A DNA stretch of 64,000 bases from Deinococcus indicus (GCF_002198095.1 NZ_NHMK01000011.1:254405-318404), one strand, 5' to 3'; shown: positions 45,750 through 63,062, counted from the first letter of the stretch. Made by a program: numbers and translations. The notes: generated from the sequence alone by a model not told the origin.

Positions 45750-46901
45750 TCACGCGACCGGCACGGACCCCAGCGCCCGCGCCGCCTCGCGCAGCACCTC
45801 GGGCGGCTGCACCAGTGCGAAGCGCACGAAGCCCTCGCCGCCCGCTCCGAACGCCGCGCCGGGACTGACGGCCACCCCCGTCTGCCGCGCGGCCCGCACC
45901 GCGAACGCCACGCTGCTGCCCAGCCCCGGCACTCGCGCCCAGGCGTACATGCTCGCCTGCGGCGTCGCCACCTCCCAGCCCAGCGCCCGCAGCGCCGGGA
46001 CCAGCGCGTCCCGCCGCGCCTCGAACACGGCTGCCCCGGCGCGGCCCACCGCTTCCGGCAGGCCCAGCGCATGCGCCGCCGCCCGCTGGATGCCCAGGTA
46101 CGGGTGGAAATCCACGGCGCCCTTCACGCGCGCCAGCGCCGCGACCGCCCCGGCGTCCCCGGCCGCGAACCCCACCCGGAACCCGCCCATGTGGTGCGTC
46201 TTGCTCAGCGAATGCAGCTCGATCACGCCGTCCAGGCCGGCCTCCAGCGCACTCGGCGCTCGGTACTCCCCGAACGTCAGCTCCGCGTACGGGTGATCGT
46301 GAATCAGCAGCGTGCCCTGCGCCCGGCACCACGCGGCCACCTCCCGGAAGAACGCCGCGTCCGCCACCGCCGACGTGGGATTGTTGGGGTAGTTCAGCAG
46401 CAGCGCCCGCGGGCGCACGCCGTCCGGCACGCTGCCCAGGTCCGGCAGGAACCCCCGCTCGGGCCGCAGCGGCAGCGTCAGGACGTTCAGGCCCGCCACG
46501 GCCGCCGCGCCCAGGTAAGGCGGGTAGCACGGGTCCGGCAATAGCAGCGTATCGCCGGGGTCCGTCACGGCCAGCAGCAGGTGCGCCAGTCCCTCCTGCG
46601 CGCCGATCAGCGGCAGCACCTCGCTCTGCGCGTCCACCCGCACCCCGAACCGGCGGCCCAGGTACCCGGCCGCCGCCTCACGCAGCGGCGCCGTGTCGCT
46701 GAACAGCGGGTAACGGTACGTCGCCGCGTCCCGCGTCGCGTCGCGCAGCACGTCCAGCACCGCGTCCGGCGGCGGCAGGTCACTGCTCCCGATACTCAGG
46801 TCCGTCACGGTCAGACCCGCCGCCCGCGCCTCACCCTTCGCCGCGTCCATCAACGCGAACACGCTTCCCGGCACCGCCCCCGCCCGTCCTGACAGCCACA
46901 T
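45750..46901 (-). CDS. PLP-dependent aminotransferase, class I/II
   Basis: 383 residues from ATG at 46901. Fold-type I aminotransferase: [13 protein letters not shown] at the N-terminus, NYPNNPTS (substrate and PLP contacts) near 167, DHPYAELTF, and the PLP Lys in [17 protein letters not shown]. The closest look is the LL-diaminopimelate/alanine/aspartate group (SxGSxDLPxP). The substrate cannot be assigned. It is monocistronic between the repeat R3 region and a secreted protein gene. Confidence 0.88.
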   Translation of the reverse strand: MWLSGRAGAVPGSVFALMDAAKGEARAAGLTVTDLSIGSSDLPPPDAVLDVLRDATRDAATYRYPLFSDTAPLREAAAGYLGRRFGVRVDAQSEVLPLIGAQEGLAHLLLAVTDPGDTLLLPDPCYPPYLGAAAVAGLNVLTLPLRPERGFLPDLGSVPDGVRPRALLLNYPNNPTSAVADAAFFREVAAWCRAQGTLLIHDHPYAELTFGEYRAPSALEAGLDGVIELHSLSKTHHMGGFRVGFAAGDAGAVAALARVKGAVDFHPYLGIQRAAAHALGLPEAVGRAGAAVFEARRDALVPALRALGWEVATPQASMYAWARVPGLGSSVAFAVRAARQTGVAVSPGAAFGAGGEGFVRFALVQPPEVLREAARALGSVPVA

Positions 46902-47044
46902 GCCCCCAGGGTAGCCCAGCCGCCCACCGGGCCATGACACGCGGCCCAGGACACGCGACACGGTGCGACCACAACAGAAACCATAGGGTCAGGGGGCCCA
47001 CCTCCGAAGAAGCGGACCCCCCAACCCTGCGTTCCCTGCCTGGA

Positions 47045-47446
47045 TTACTGATCGACGCCGCCGTATACGGGAATGCTGACGGTCGTGAGTGCCTTGTCCC
47101 CCGACTTGACGGTAATCTGCGCCATGTCGTTCACGTTGACGCTCGTATCGGTCCGTTCGACCGTCACGTACAGCAGCGCGTAGCCGCCCTGACGGGTCGT
47201 GCTGTCCAGGGTGATGCTCGTGCCCGCGCTCAGACCCGCCGTCTCGAGGGTCAGATCGTCGGGCAGCGTGCCACCCAGGTCAGCCAGGGGAATCTCGATG
47301 GCCAGCCAGCTCGACTCGGTGTACAGGGCGTTGTACTGCAGGCCGTTGCCGTCGGTGGCGTAGGCGATGCTCGAGGCGGCCAGGGCGTTCCCGGTGGCGA
47401 AGGTCAGGGCGAGGGCAGCGGTCACGGTCATCAGGGTCTTTTTCAT
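47045..47446 (-). CDS. Secreted hypothetical protein (133 residues)
   Basis: AAGGAG stands eleven bases before the ATG at 47446. Signal peptide about 1-23 (MKKTLMTVTAALALTFATGNALA-ASS). The mature part has alternating beta-strand-like segments (SWLAIEIPLADLGG, YALLYVTVERTDTSV) and no Cys. Family unknown. A hairpin with GGGGGGTCC and GGGCCCCC arms follows the stop at about 46985-47028 and may end the transcript. Confidence 0.7.
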   Translation of the reverse strand: MKKTLMTVTAALALTFATGNALAASSIAYATDGNGLQYNALYTESSWLAIEIPLADLGGTLPDDLTLETAGLSAGTSITLDSTTRQGGYALLYVTVERTDTSVNVNDMAQITVKSGDKALTTVSIPVYGGVDQ

Positions 47447-47600
47447 GGTGGGTCTCCTTGGGTGGCGGGTGCGCCTCGTGGCTGCCTCCCGTCTTGAGAC
47501 AGAGAATGCGCCCGCCCCGTGCAGGGGCCGTGCAGACCATGTGCAGATTTATCGAAGACGCCTCCGCGCGCCGCGCGGCGTCCGGCAGTACCCTGAAGGC

Positions 47601-48137
47601 ATGGCGGACCCCAGTCTTCAGGTGCTCACGGCCATGATCACGCCCGCCGTGCTGATCAGCGGCGCCGGCACCCTGCTCATGAGCACCAGCAGCCGCCTGG
47701 GCCGCGTGACCGACCGCGTGCGGCAACTCACGGCCCGCTTCAAGGTCCTGGTGACCGAGGACGGCCGTCAGGAAGGACTGGCCCGCGAGGAGAAACGCCT
47801 GATCGTCCAGCAGCTCCCTCGCCTGGCGCGGCGCAGCTGCATCATCGTGCGCGCCATGACGGCCCTGTACCTCGCCGTGGCGCTGCTGGTCCTGACCAGC
47901 ATCCTGATCGGCGGCAGCGCCCTGCTGGGCCAGGACGCGGGCCTGCTGCCGGTCGTCATTGCCATCGCCGGAGCCGGCAGTCTGGCGTACGGCGCGCTGC
48001 TCCTGAGTTTCGAGACGCGCCTGAGCGCCAGCACCACCCGCGAGGAGATGAAGTTCCTCGTGTCCCTCGGCGAACACTACGCCGGGCTGTACGACGAACA
48101 GCTGCTGCGTGAGGTCGAGGAGAACCTGCGCGCCTGA
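47601..48137 (+). CDS. DUF2721 membrane protein
   Basis: 178 residues from ATG at 47601; the frame before it is not used because TACCCT at 47589-47594, six bases upstream, marks a leaderless start. Three hydrophobic segments (about 8-27, 83-105, 113-135) with a charged helical stretch between the first two (LGRVTDRVRQLTARFKVLV). RLGRVTDRVR and SFETRLSASTTREEMKFLVSL are typical of DUF2721. Role unknown. Confidence 0.85.
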   Translation: MADPSLQVLTAMITPAVLISGAGTLLMSTSSRLGRVTDRVRQLTARFKVLVTEDGRQEGLAREEKRLIVQQLPRLARRSCIIVRAMTALYLAVALLVLTSILIGGSALLGQDAGLLPVVIAIAGAGSLAYGALLLSFETRLSASTTREEMKFLVSLGEHYAGLYDEQLLREVEENLRA

Positions 48138-48158
48138 CCGTCCGGGTACGCTACTGGC

Positions 48159-48443
48159 ATGTCCCTGACGTTCACGGCGACCCTGTTCGAGTGGCGCGGC
48201 CCGGCCCCGCATTACTTTCTGCGTGTGCCGGATGAACTGGTCCCGGACCTGCGGGACGCGGCGCGGCTGGTCACGTACGGCTGGGGCATGATTCCCTGCC
48301 TCGCGCGGGTGGGGGAGACGACCTTCCGCACGGCGATCTTCCCGAAGGACGGCGGGTACCTGCTGCCGGTCAGGGTGGCCGTGCGCCGCGCCGAGTCGCT
48401 GGAGGAAGGCCGGGAGGTGACGGTGACCGTCACGCCCGGCTGA
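48159..48443 (+). CDS. DUF1905 domain protein
   Basis: 94 residues. FTATLFEWRGPAPHYFLRVPDEL ... YGWGMIPCLARVGETTFRTAIFPKDGGYLLPVRVAVRRAE follows the DUF1905 pattern (a small double-psi-like barrel of unknown role). TACGCT at 48147-48152 lies six bases before the ATG. It follows the DUF2721 gene by 21 bases but with its own promoter. Confidence 0.88.
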   Translation: MSLTFTATLFEWRGPAPHYFLRVPDELVPDLRDAARLVTYGWGMIPCLARVGETTFRTAIFPKDGGYLLPVRVAVRRAESLEEGREVTVTVTPG

Positions 48444-48460
48444 AGCCCAGTGCGTCACGC

Positions 48461-48492
48461 AAGGACCCCCACCCGTTTCCAGGTGGGGGTCC
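48461..48492. terminator. Hairpin terminator between DUF1905 gene and rpoC
   Basis: GGACCCCCACC (48463-48473), loop of eight, GGTGGGGGTCC (48482-48492). It lies 22 bases after the rpoC stop on the minus strand, followed there by CTTGCG, and probably also ends the plus-strand DUF1905 mRNA. Confidence 0.75.
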
Positions 48493-48513
48493 GTTGCTGG
48501 ACGTTCGTCAATG

Positions 48514-53148
<4,635 letters not shown>

Positions 53149-53183
53149 TCGAACTCCTTCGGAGTTGTTGACGGAGGATGGAA

Positions 53184-53235
53184 GATAGTTGATGGATTGA
53201 CGCGTCTGTGGTTGTTCTGTCAACCATCAACTATC
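53184..53235. repeat. Palindromic repeat P2 between rpoB and rpoC
   Basis: 53184-53201 pairs with 53219-53235 with one bulged base. It carries TTCTGTCAACCATCAAC, which is shared with P3. It fills half of the 105-bp rpoB-rpoC gap, leaving the rpoC ribosome-binding site free. Confidence 0.8.
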
Positions 53236-53253
53236 AACAGGCGCGCAGCGCCT

Positions 53254-56709
<3,456 letters not shown>

Positions 56710-57121
56710 GTCCACCTCGCACGCACCCTGGGTCTCACGCTGGGCCTTCCGGGGCTGGAAAAGGCGCAGGCGGAACACGCAACCCCTCCGGTCGCGGTCC
56801 CTGAATTAAGGCTTAGTTTTGCAGACCCGTTCGCCGCAACTAGCTCCTGCCCGACCCATCATGGTCAGCACAGGACAGTATAGGCCCGGCCGGGTAGACA
56901 GGTCAATGGGCGCGCAGAACGCCCGGCCCGTAGGACACCGGGGCGCCGCGCGGCGGATCAGATGCCGGGCAGTATGCCCCAGCTTCCCTCCCGAATCAAT
57001 CCGGTCTGCGCGCCCCACCACCCCACCCGCCCCTTCACCTGACCTGATGACAACCGGCCGCACCCGACCATTCCAGCCGCGCTGACGGTCAGACCCACCC
57101 CGCCTTCCGTACCATGAGCAC
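56710..57121. other. rpoB upstream region, 412 bp without genes
   Basis: Holds the rpoB leader (56710-56870), its promoter, and about 200 bp before the divergent GTG gene at 57122. CTTAATTCAGGG and TTTTGCAGACCCGTTC give an AT-richer patch in the leader at about 56799-56830. I see no leader peptide or clear attenuator. The divergent gene's TACCAT box is at 57110-57115. Confidence 0.5.
56877..56906 (-). promoter_or_regulatory. rpoB promoter
   Basis: On the minus strand TTGACC (56906-56901), 18-base spacer, TATACT (56882-56877). The predicted start near 56870 leaves a leader of about 160 nt before rpoB. This is one of the best vegetative promoters in the window. Confidence 0.75.
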
Positions 57122-57913
57122 GTGGACGCCCTGCAACCCTACCTGCCCTTCCTGCTGAACCTCCTGCGCCTGCTGGCCATCATCGGCCTGATCCACGCGG
57201 TCGTCACGCGGCAGCAGGTGTACTGGATCGTCATGCTGCTGTTCGGCGCGCTGTTCGGCGGCCTGTTCGGACTGGCCTTCGCCGCCGTGTACACCTTCAT
57301 GGTCCTGATCCCCGCCGCACGCGGAAGCAGCCGCGCCGCCGGGCAGGCCGTGGCACGCGGCGTCGAGGCCCTCAAACCCCTCGACACCCGCATCCGCGAG
57401 GCCCAGGAGCAGTTGCAGGAAAGCGACACCCTCCAGAACCGCGCCGACCTGGCCGCCCTGCAGGCCCGCGCCGGCCGCCCCGACGACGCGCAGGCCACCC
57501 TGGCCCCCCTCCTGAGCGGCATCTACGCCGACGACCCGGTCGTGCTGCTCACCAGCGCCGAACTGGACCTCGCCCGCCACAACCCGGCCGACGCCGAAAC
57601 GAAACTCAACCGCGTGGACCTGCGCACCAGCGCCGCCACCCGCACCCGCACCCTGACGCTGCTCGCCCAGGCGCAGGACGCCCAGGGCAAACCCGAAGCC
57701 GACCAGACCTACCGCGACGCCACCACCGGCGCCACCACCGAGGAACCCCGCGCCCGTCACGCCGCGTACCTGATCCGTCAGGGCCGCGCCGCCGACGCCC
57801 GCGCCCTGCTGGACGCCCTGGCCAAAACCGAGCAGAAGGCCAGCGGCCTCTACCGCCGCCAGGAACGCGAATGGTTCCAGATGGCCGCCGGACTGCGCAA
57901 AGAGCTGAAGTGA
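57122..57913 (+). CDS. Membrane-anchored TPR-like protein
   Basis: 263 residues from GTG at 57122, six bases after a TACCAT box. Two N-terminal hydrophobic helices (about 9-27 and 33-62) are followed by a helical cytoplasmic or periplasmic part: LQNRADLAALQARAGRPDDAQATLAPLL and DPVVLLTSAELDLARHNPADAETKLNRV look like two to four TPR units (about 95-260). No enzyme motif. Possibly a scaffold in the envelope. It overlaps the next gene by four bases (GTGA). Confidence 0.72.
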   Translation: MDALQPYLPFLLNLLRLLAIIGLIHAVVTRQQVYWIVMLLFGALFGGLFGLAFAAVYTFMVLIPAARGSSRAAGQAVARGVEALKPLDTRIREAQEQLQESDTLQNRADLAALQARAGRPDDAQATLAPLLSGIYADDPVVLLTSAELDLARHNPADAETKLNRVDLRTSAATRTRTLTLLAQAQDAQGKPEADQTYRDATTGATTEEPRARHAAYLIRQGRAADARALLDALAKTEQKASGLYRRQEREWFQMAAGLRKELK

Positions 57914-58419
57914 TCACCGCGCCGGTCTACCTGTACGACCCGCCCAGCCCGCCGCGGCCTACCCAGATCCGGCGGGTAGAAGGCAGCCAGACGATCTGGA
58001 CGATACCCATTCCCGCCGAACTATCCCGGCAGTCCGCGCAGCTGGGCCTGGGGGGCCTGTGGATCAGCCTGTGTCCCACGGGAGGCGTCATCGCGGCGTC
58101 CGCGTGCGAGACGTGGCAGCTGAACCCGGAGACCGGCGAGCGACTGAACAGCTGGCCGGGCGAACTCTGGACCGCGCAGACCGACGCGGTGGTGCTCGTC
58201 ACCGACCGCTCCCGCTCCTTCGATGCCCTGGACGTGTTCACCTTCCAGGCGACTGTCGTGCGGGCCACCGGGCCGCACGCCGTGACCGGCCAGCTCAGCG
58301 CCCGCCCGGACTGCGGCGGCTTCGACGTGCTGGGCCTGCGCTGGATGAGAGAGACCCTGCGCCTGAGTGCCCGCGACGGCTGCGGCCTCTGGACCAAGCG
58401 GTTCGGAGAGACACCCTGA
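57910..58419 (+). CDS. Hypothetical protein coupled to the TPR gene
   Basis: 169 residues from GTG at 57910, overlapping the preceding TGA. Not recognised. The sequence has many Trp and Cys residues (four Cys) and reads like repeated beta-propeller strands: GLGGLWISLCPTGGVIAASACETWQLNPETGERL and AQTDAVVLVTDRSRSFDALDVFTFQ. The alternation 'value compared with setting' suggests a partial beta-propeller. No signal peptide. Confidence 0.6.
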   Translation: MITAPVYLYDPPSPPRPTQIRRVEGSQTIWTIPIPAELSRQSAQLGLGGLWISLCPTGGVIAASACETWQLNPETGERLNSWPGELWTAQTDAVVLVTDRSRSFDALDVFTFQATVVRATGPHAVTGQLSARPDCGGFDVLGLRWMRETLRLSARDGCGLWTKRFGETP

Positions 58420-58436
58420 CGGGACCAGAGCAGGCC

Positions 58437-58859
58437 GTGGTCGTGGTGACCGAGCTGAGCGCGTCCCGTATACCCGTCGGCGTGACCGGTGCGGGGGAGT
58501 GGGTGTACCTCGCGCGGGAAGGCGGGTGGTCGTCGTTGACACACTCGTCCCCGGTTTTTCTGGTCACGGCGTTGCAGCATGGGGCCGCATTTCACTCCGA
58601 TCTGCAGGAGCGTCTGGTCGCGGTGGGCCTCACCCCGTCCCTGGCGGACACCTTCCCGGTTGATTCGAGTATCCGGCTGGGCCTGACCTGGCCTACAGAG
58701 TTCTGGCAACAGGCGGCGCTGGACTGGCTGGAGCGGGAGGGGCGTGCTGAGGCGTTTCTACCTGAGCTGGAGGCCCTCGTGCACACAGGTGGGACGCAGC
58801 AGATTCGTCATACCGCCCGGCGACTGGTATGGGCGGCCCGACAGCAGGCACGTGAATAG
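58437..58859 (+). CDS. Hypothetical protein
   Basis: 140 residues with GTG at 58437 as the most likely start (GTG at 58443 and 58446 are alternatives). Soluble, no signal. Segments DLQERLVAVGLTPSLADTFPVDSSIRLGLTWPTEFWQQAALDWLEREGRAEAFLPELEALV look helical. Family not known. It lies 17 bases behind the previous gene on the same strand, so it is likely the third gene of that operon. Start assignment is uncertain. Confidence 0.5.
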   Translation: MVVVTELSASRIPVGVTGAGEWVYLAREGGWSSLTHSSPVFLVTALQHGAAFHSDLQERLVAVGLTPSLADTFPVDSSIRLGLTWPTEFWQQAALDWLEREGRAEAFLPELEALVHTGGTQQIRHTARRLVWAARQQARE

Positions 58860-58867
58860 GCCATCTT

Positions 58868-58913
58868 TATTACCCGGATGATATTGCCTTGCTGTAATTC
58901 ATCCGGGTAATAT
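58868..58913 (+). promoter_or_regulatory. Promoter and large operator of the DUF2239 gene
   Basis: Arms 58868-58881 and 58899-58912 form a perfect 14-bp inverted repeat (TATTACCCGGATGA-type half-sites, spacer 17). Candidate -35 TTGCCT (58884-58889) lies in the spacer and -10 TAATAT (58908-58913) overlaps the right arm; six bases later the ATG follows, so the mRNA would be leaderless. Half-site centres are three helical turns apart, the arrangement of a dimeric or tetrameric repressor. Confidence 0.65.
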
Positions 58914-58919
58914 CCAGTC

Positions 58920-59486
58920 ATGGATGCCGAACCCACCTTCACCACCTTCGAGGGACCTATCCGCCGCCTGACCGCGCCCCTCGCGGACACCCTCAGCCTG
59001 CTGCACGCCGCGCCGCGTGCGGGTCTGCTGACCTTCGACGACCTCACCGGGCGCAGCGTGGACTTCGACCTGAGCGGCACCCTGGACGAGGTCCTGGCCC
59101 GCCACGCACCCGAAACGCCCCGCACCGGCCCCGGCCGCCCGAAACTGGGCGTCGTGTCTCGGGAAGTCTCGCTGCTGCCCCGGCACTGGGAGTGGCTGGA
59201 ACGCCAGCGGGGCGGGGCGTCCGCCGCGCTGCGCCGCCTGATCGACGAGGCCCGCAAGGCCGACCCGGACGGCGAACGCCGCGCGCAGGCCCAGGCGGCC
59301 GCCGACCGCTTCCTGGGCGCCGTGGGCGGCGACCTGCCGGGCTTCGAGGCCGCCACACGCGCCCTGTATGCCGGCCAGCGCGCCGCTTTCGAGGACGCGC
59401 TGGCCACGTGGCCGCCGGACATCCGCACGCACGCGCTGCACCTCGCCGCGCCTGCGCTGGACGTGAAGCACCTAGCCACGGAATGA
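58920..59486 (+). CDS. DUF2239 family protein
   Basis: 188 residues. FTTFEGPIRRLTAPLADTL at the start and the central GRPKLGVVSREVSLLPRHWEWLERQRGGASAALRRLIDEAR are the DUF2239 signature. The latter resembles a DNA-binding or ribbon-helix-helix-like segment (basic strand plus two helices). Role not known. The strongly palindromic control region suggests tight regulation, possibly by its own product. It converges with rplL, and the rplL terminator sits at its end. Confidence 0.85.
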   Translation: MDAEPTFTTFEGPIRRLTAPLADTLSLLHAAPRAGLLTFDDLTGRSVDFDLSGTLDEVLARHAPETPRTGPGRPKLGVVSREVSLLPRHWEWLERQRGGASAALRRLIDEARKADPDGERRAQAQAAADRFLGAVGGDLPGFEAATRALYAGQRAAFEDALATWPPDIRTHALHLAAPALDVKHLATE

Positions 59487-59511
59487 AAAACCCCCAGCCG
59501 AAGCTGGGGGC
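59485..59511 (-). terminator. Rho-independent terminator after rplL
   Basis: On the minus strand AGCCCCCAGC, TTCG tetraloop, GCTGGGGG, then TTTTT. It lies 22 bases past the rplL stop and isolates the ribosomal operon from rpoB-rpoC. Confidence 0.93.
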
Positions 59512-59532
59512 TGCACTCCCGGTAGGGGGGAC

Positions 59533-59895
59533 TTACTTGAGTTCGACGCGGGCGCCAGCAGCTTCCAGCTGGGCCTTGATCTTCTCGGCTTCGTCCTTGC
59601 TGACGCCTTCCTTCAGCGCGCCGCCCTTCTCGCTCATGTCCTTGGCTTCTTTCAGGCCCAGGCCGGTGATGGCGCGGATTTCCTTAATGACGTTGATCTT
59701 GCTGGCGCCGGCGTCGACGAGGATGACGTCGAATTCGGTCTTCTCTTCAACGGCGGCGGCGGGGCCAGCGGCGGGGCCGGCAGCGACGGCGGCGGTGACG
59801 CCCCAGGTTTCCTTCAGACCGTCGATGAGGTCTGCGAGTTCCATGATGGTGAGCTGGCCGAGCTGGTCGATAAGAGCCTGTTTGTCGTAAGCCAT
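59533..59895 (-). CDS. rplL: Ribosomal protein L7/L12
   Basis: 120 residues, RBS GGAGG. The mobile stalk protein that recruits translation factors. N-terminal dimer helix ([29 protein letters not shown]), an Ala/Gly-rich hinge (about 34-52) and the C-terminal domain [34 protein letters not shown]. Last gene of the rplJ-rplL unit, followed by the terminator. Confidence 0.98.
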   Translation of the reverse strand: MAYDKQALIDQLGQLTIMELADLIDGLKETWGVTAAVAAGPAAGPAAAVEEKTEFDVILVDAGASKINVIKEIRAITGLGLKEAKDMSEKGGALKEGVSKDEAEKIKAQLEAAGARVELK

Positions 59896-59973
59896 GATGT
59901 GTTCCTCCGAAATTGAAGTGGGTGGTGCTGAGAGTGGGAAAGAAGGGCGTTCCGGTGGGGAACGCTCAGGCGT

Positions 59974-60468
59974 TCAGGCCTGTTCTTCGAGTTTGGTCTT
60001 GTACGCTTCGAGGATGCCCACGAAGTTGCTGAGGTGCGCGCTGAGCACGCCCACCAGCTCGCCCTGAAGGCTCTGCTTGCTGCCCAGGCTGGCCAGACGC
60101 TCGACGACTTTCACGTCGACGCGGTTGCCTTCGACAAAGCCTGCCTTGACGGCGGGGATGCCCTTGTCGTTGCCTTTGGCGGCGTCGCTGAGGGCCTTGG
60201 CGACCCCGGCGGGGTCTTCCTGGGCGACAACGATGGCGCTGGGGCCTTTCAGAGCGTCCGCAAAGTCACGGCCGCCGTCCTGAAGGGCGAGGTTGATCAG
60301 GGTGTTCTTGGCAACAATCAGCTGCCCGCCCTTCTCGCGGATGTCTTTACGCAGTTTGCCCAGCTGGCCGGCGGTCAGGCCCTGGTAGTCGACCACGTAG
60401 AACGTGTCGACGCCCGTAAGGCTGCCCTTGAGGCTGCTGAGGGTCTGCTGGTTCTTGTCGTTCGCCAC
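59974..60468 (-). CDS. rplJ: Ribosomal protein L10
   Basis: 164 residues from GTG at 60468, after an AGGAGG in the CCTAGGAGGTACTGC context with optimal spacing. The stalk base protein that holds L7/L12 dimers; the C-terminal helix ([15 protein letters not shown]) is where they attach. In many bacteria L10 represses its own operon through the rplJ leader. Here the 5' region 60469-60695 holds palindrome P3 and a candidate promoter. Confidence 0.97.
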   Translation of the reverse strand: MANDKNQQTLSSLKGSLTGVDTFYVVDYQGLTAGQLGKLRKDIREKGGQLIVAKNTLINLALQDGGRDFADALKGPSAIVVAQEDPAGVAKALSDAAKGNDKGIPAVKAGFVEGNRVDVKVVERLASLGSKQSLQGELVGVLSAHLSNFVGILEAYKTKLEEQA

Positions 60469-60513
60469 GCAGTACCTCCTAGGTGGGAACAAGTCCAGGT
60501 GCAGTGCTCGTCA

Positions 60514-60563
<50 letters not shown>

Positions 60564-60636
60564 GGATGCCTGAAAAGAAACGGATTGGAAAGGTGCGAGG
60601 ATTGCACCGGGGTGCCGAAGTAAGTCGATGGGCGAG

Positions 60637-60674
60637 GGTTGATGGTCGATGGATGGTTCTGTCAACCATCAACC
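60637..60674. repeat. Palindromic repeat P3 between rplA and rplJ
   Basis: Arms 60637-60649 and 60662-60674 pair at 12 of 13 positions, loop 12. TTCTGTCAACCATCAAC is shared with P2. It lies 21 bases downstream of the rplA stop. Confidence 0.75.
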
Positions 60675-60695
60675 TTTCCCCATCAACGGTCCTGC

Positions 60696-61389
60696 TCAGG
60701 CGTTGCTGCCGCCGCTCAGAGTCAGCTGGATGCTGGGGCCCATGGTGGTGGTCAGGAAGGCGCTGCGCAGGAAGACGCCTTTGGCGCTGCCGGGCTTGGC
60801 GGCTTCCAGGGCGCTGATCAGCGAGGCGTAGTTCTCGCTGAGGCTGCCGGGCTCGAAGCTGGCCTTGCCGATGGGCGCGTGCACGACGCCGGTCTTGTCG
60901 TTACGGAACTCGATGCGACCGGCCTTCAGGCTCTTGACCATGCCGGCGACGTCGGGGCCGACGGTGCCGCTCTTGGGGTTGGGGAGCAGGCCGCGCGGCC
61001 CGAGCAGACGCGCGAGCTTCTGACCGACCTGGGCCATCATGTCGGGGGTGGCGACGACAGCGTCGAACTCCATGAACCCACCGGCGATGCGCTCGATCAG
61101 CTCGTCGCTGCCGACCACGTCGGCGCCGGCGGCTTCGGCGGCCTGCACGTTGTCACCCTTGGTGATCACGGCGACGCGCACGCTGCGGCCGGTGCCGTGC
61201 GGCAGGGCGACCGTGCCACGCACGTTCTGGTCGCTCTTGCGGGGGTCGATGCCCAGACGGAAGTGCACTTCGACGGTTTCGTCGAACTTCGCGGTGGCGA
61301 TGTCCTTGACCAGTGCGGCGGCCTCGTCGATGGTGTACTGCTTGTTGCGGTCCACCTTGGCGACCAGGGCCTCGTAACGCTTACCGTGC

Positions 61390-61397
<8 letters not shown>
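60696..61397 (-). CDS. rplA: Ribosomal protein L1
   Basis: 233 residues, the mobile L1 stalk of the ribosome. [24 protein letters not shown] at the start and [18 protein letters not shown] match L1. Its ATG lies eight bases inside the end of rplK, so the two genes overlap and are coupled. The stop is followed by palindrome P3 before rplJ. Confidence 0.98.
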
Positions 61398-61824
<427 letters not shown>

Positions 61825-61928
61825 GCATTCCTCCTTAGCTCCCCCAGGCCGGCCGCTGGGGCGCGGGCCGGGGTGCTGACGCTAAGTTCTGCGCGTCCAC
61901 CCTGGGGTGGATTGACAGCAACTTTTCG

Positions 61929-61958
61929 ATTTTACTTCACGCCGCCCCTGTTTGCCAA
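61929..61958 (-). promoter_or_regulatory. rplK promoter
   Basis: Minus strand TTGGCA (61958-61953), 18-base spacer, TAAAAT (61934-61929). Start about 61922, leader about 98 nt with a CCACCCTGGGGTGG hairpin at 61897-61910. Confidence 0.65.
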
Positions 61959-61984
61959 GGTGGGCCGTCGGGGGCGGCGCGCTG

Positions 61985-62557
61985 TTACTTGGCGACCTGA
62001 CCGAAGTCGAGTTCGACCGGGGTTTCACGGCCGAAGATGCTGACCAGCACCTTGACCTTGGCCTGCGGCACGTTGACCTCGCTGATGACGCCGCTGAAGT
62101 CCGCGAAGGGACCGCCAGTGACGCGCACCATGTCGCCCGCCTTGAAGTCCACCTTGACGCGCGGCGCTTCCTCGATGACGGGCTGCGCTGCCACGCCGAC
62201 CGAGGCCAGCAGACGCTGCACTTCCTCGGGGGAGAGGGGCACGGGACGCGTGGCGGTTCCGACGAAGCCGGTCACGCCGTTCGTGCCGCGCACGACTTCC
62301 CACGACTCGCCCAGTTCACCCGGCGCGTCGTCGTCCTCGACGTCCATCTGCACGAAGACGTAACCGGGGAACAGCTTGCGTTTCACGGTTTCCTTCTTGC
62401 CGCCGTCGCGGAGTTCCACGGCTTCCTCGGTGGGTTGCAGCACCTGGAAGATCTTGGTGCCGCGCATGCCGAGTTTGCTGGCGCGGTCCATCAGCTGCGA
62501 TTCCACGCGGTCTTCCTGACCGACGTACGTGTGAACGGCGTACCACTCGATGCCCAT
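61985..62557 (-). CDS. nusG: Transcription elongation/termination factor NusG
   Basis: 190 residues from ATG at 62557 (a GTG immediately before it is possible). NGN domain: [24 protein letters not shown] ... [15 protein letters not shown] domain at the end: [48 protein letters not shown]. It binds RNA polymerase and Rho or S10. The start shares one base with the secE stop. Confidence 0.97.
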   Translation of the reverse strand: MGIEWYAVHTYVGQEDRVESQLMDRASKLGMRGTKIFQVLQPTEEAVELRDGGKKETVKRKLFPGYVFVQMDVEDDDAPGELGESWEVVRGTNGVTGFVGTATRPVPLSPEEVQRLLASVGVAAQPVIEEAPRVKVDFKAGDMVRVTGGPFADFSGVISEVNVPQAKVKVLVSIFGRETPVELDFGQVAK

Positions 62558-62733
62558 CACAGCACCGCCCGGATCAGGCTGCTGAACAGCAGGTCAAGCG
62601 CGTACACGATGAGGGTCAGGGCGGTCACGAAGATCAACACGGCCTGGGTGCCTTCCAGCACCTGCTGGCGGGTTGGCCACGAGACGCGCGACAGTTCCGC
62701 GCGCGAGTCACGGAAGTACTGAATCAAGTTCAT
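62557..62733 (-). CDS. secE: Preprotein translocase subunit SecE
   Basis: 58 residues from ATG at 62733. Amphipathic helix ([20 protein letters not shown], with the conserved RVSWPT) and a single transmembrane helix (about 31-50, [19 protein letters not shown]). It clamps SecY in the membrane. It is one of the shortest SecE versions, as usual outside the gamma-proteobacteria. It overlaps nusG by one base (TGATG). Confidence 0.95.
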   Translation of the reverse strand: MNLIQYFRDSRAELSRVSWPTRQQVLEGTQAVLIFVTALTLIVYALDLLFSSLIRAVL

Positions 62734-62799
62734 GCGTTCACCTGCAAAGAGAGAAAAGGTCTGCCCGGAGCGGCGGGCGTCATGCCCGGCTGGGAAAGA

Positions 62800-62967
62800 T
62801 CAGACCTTCTTCTCTTTGAAGACCACGTGCTTCTTGGCGACGGGGTCGTACTTGCGCAGTTCCATCTTGGCCTGCGTGTTGCGGCGGTTCTTGGTGGTCG
62901 TGTAGTAGAAGCCGGTGCCGGCGCTGCTTTCCATTTTCACGATGATGCGGGGGCCGTCTTTCGCCAT
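62800..62967 (-). CDS. rpmG: Ribosomal protein L33
   Basis: 55 residues from ATG at 62967 with [34 protein letters not shown] and [18 protein letters not shown] are standard L33. This is the Cys-free form (no CxxC pairs), so it does not need zinc. First gene of rpmG-secE-nusG. Confidence 0.97.
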   Translation of the reverse strand: MAKDGPRIIVKMESSAGTGFYYTTTKNRRNTQAKMELRKYDPVAKKHVVFKEKKV

Positions 62968-63062
62968 GATGTTGCTCCTTCGCAGTCCCCGGTGGGGTCT
63001 GCTCCCAGCGTTCCTGATGGTGGCCGTTCTGCCGCACTGGGCGTCCGGACCCGCTGGTAAAA

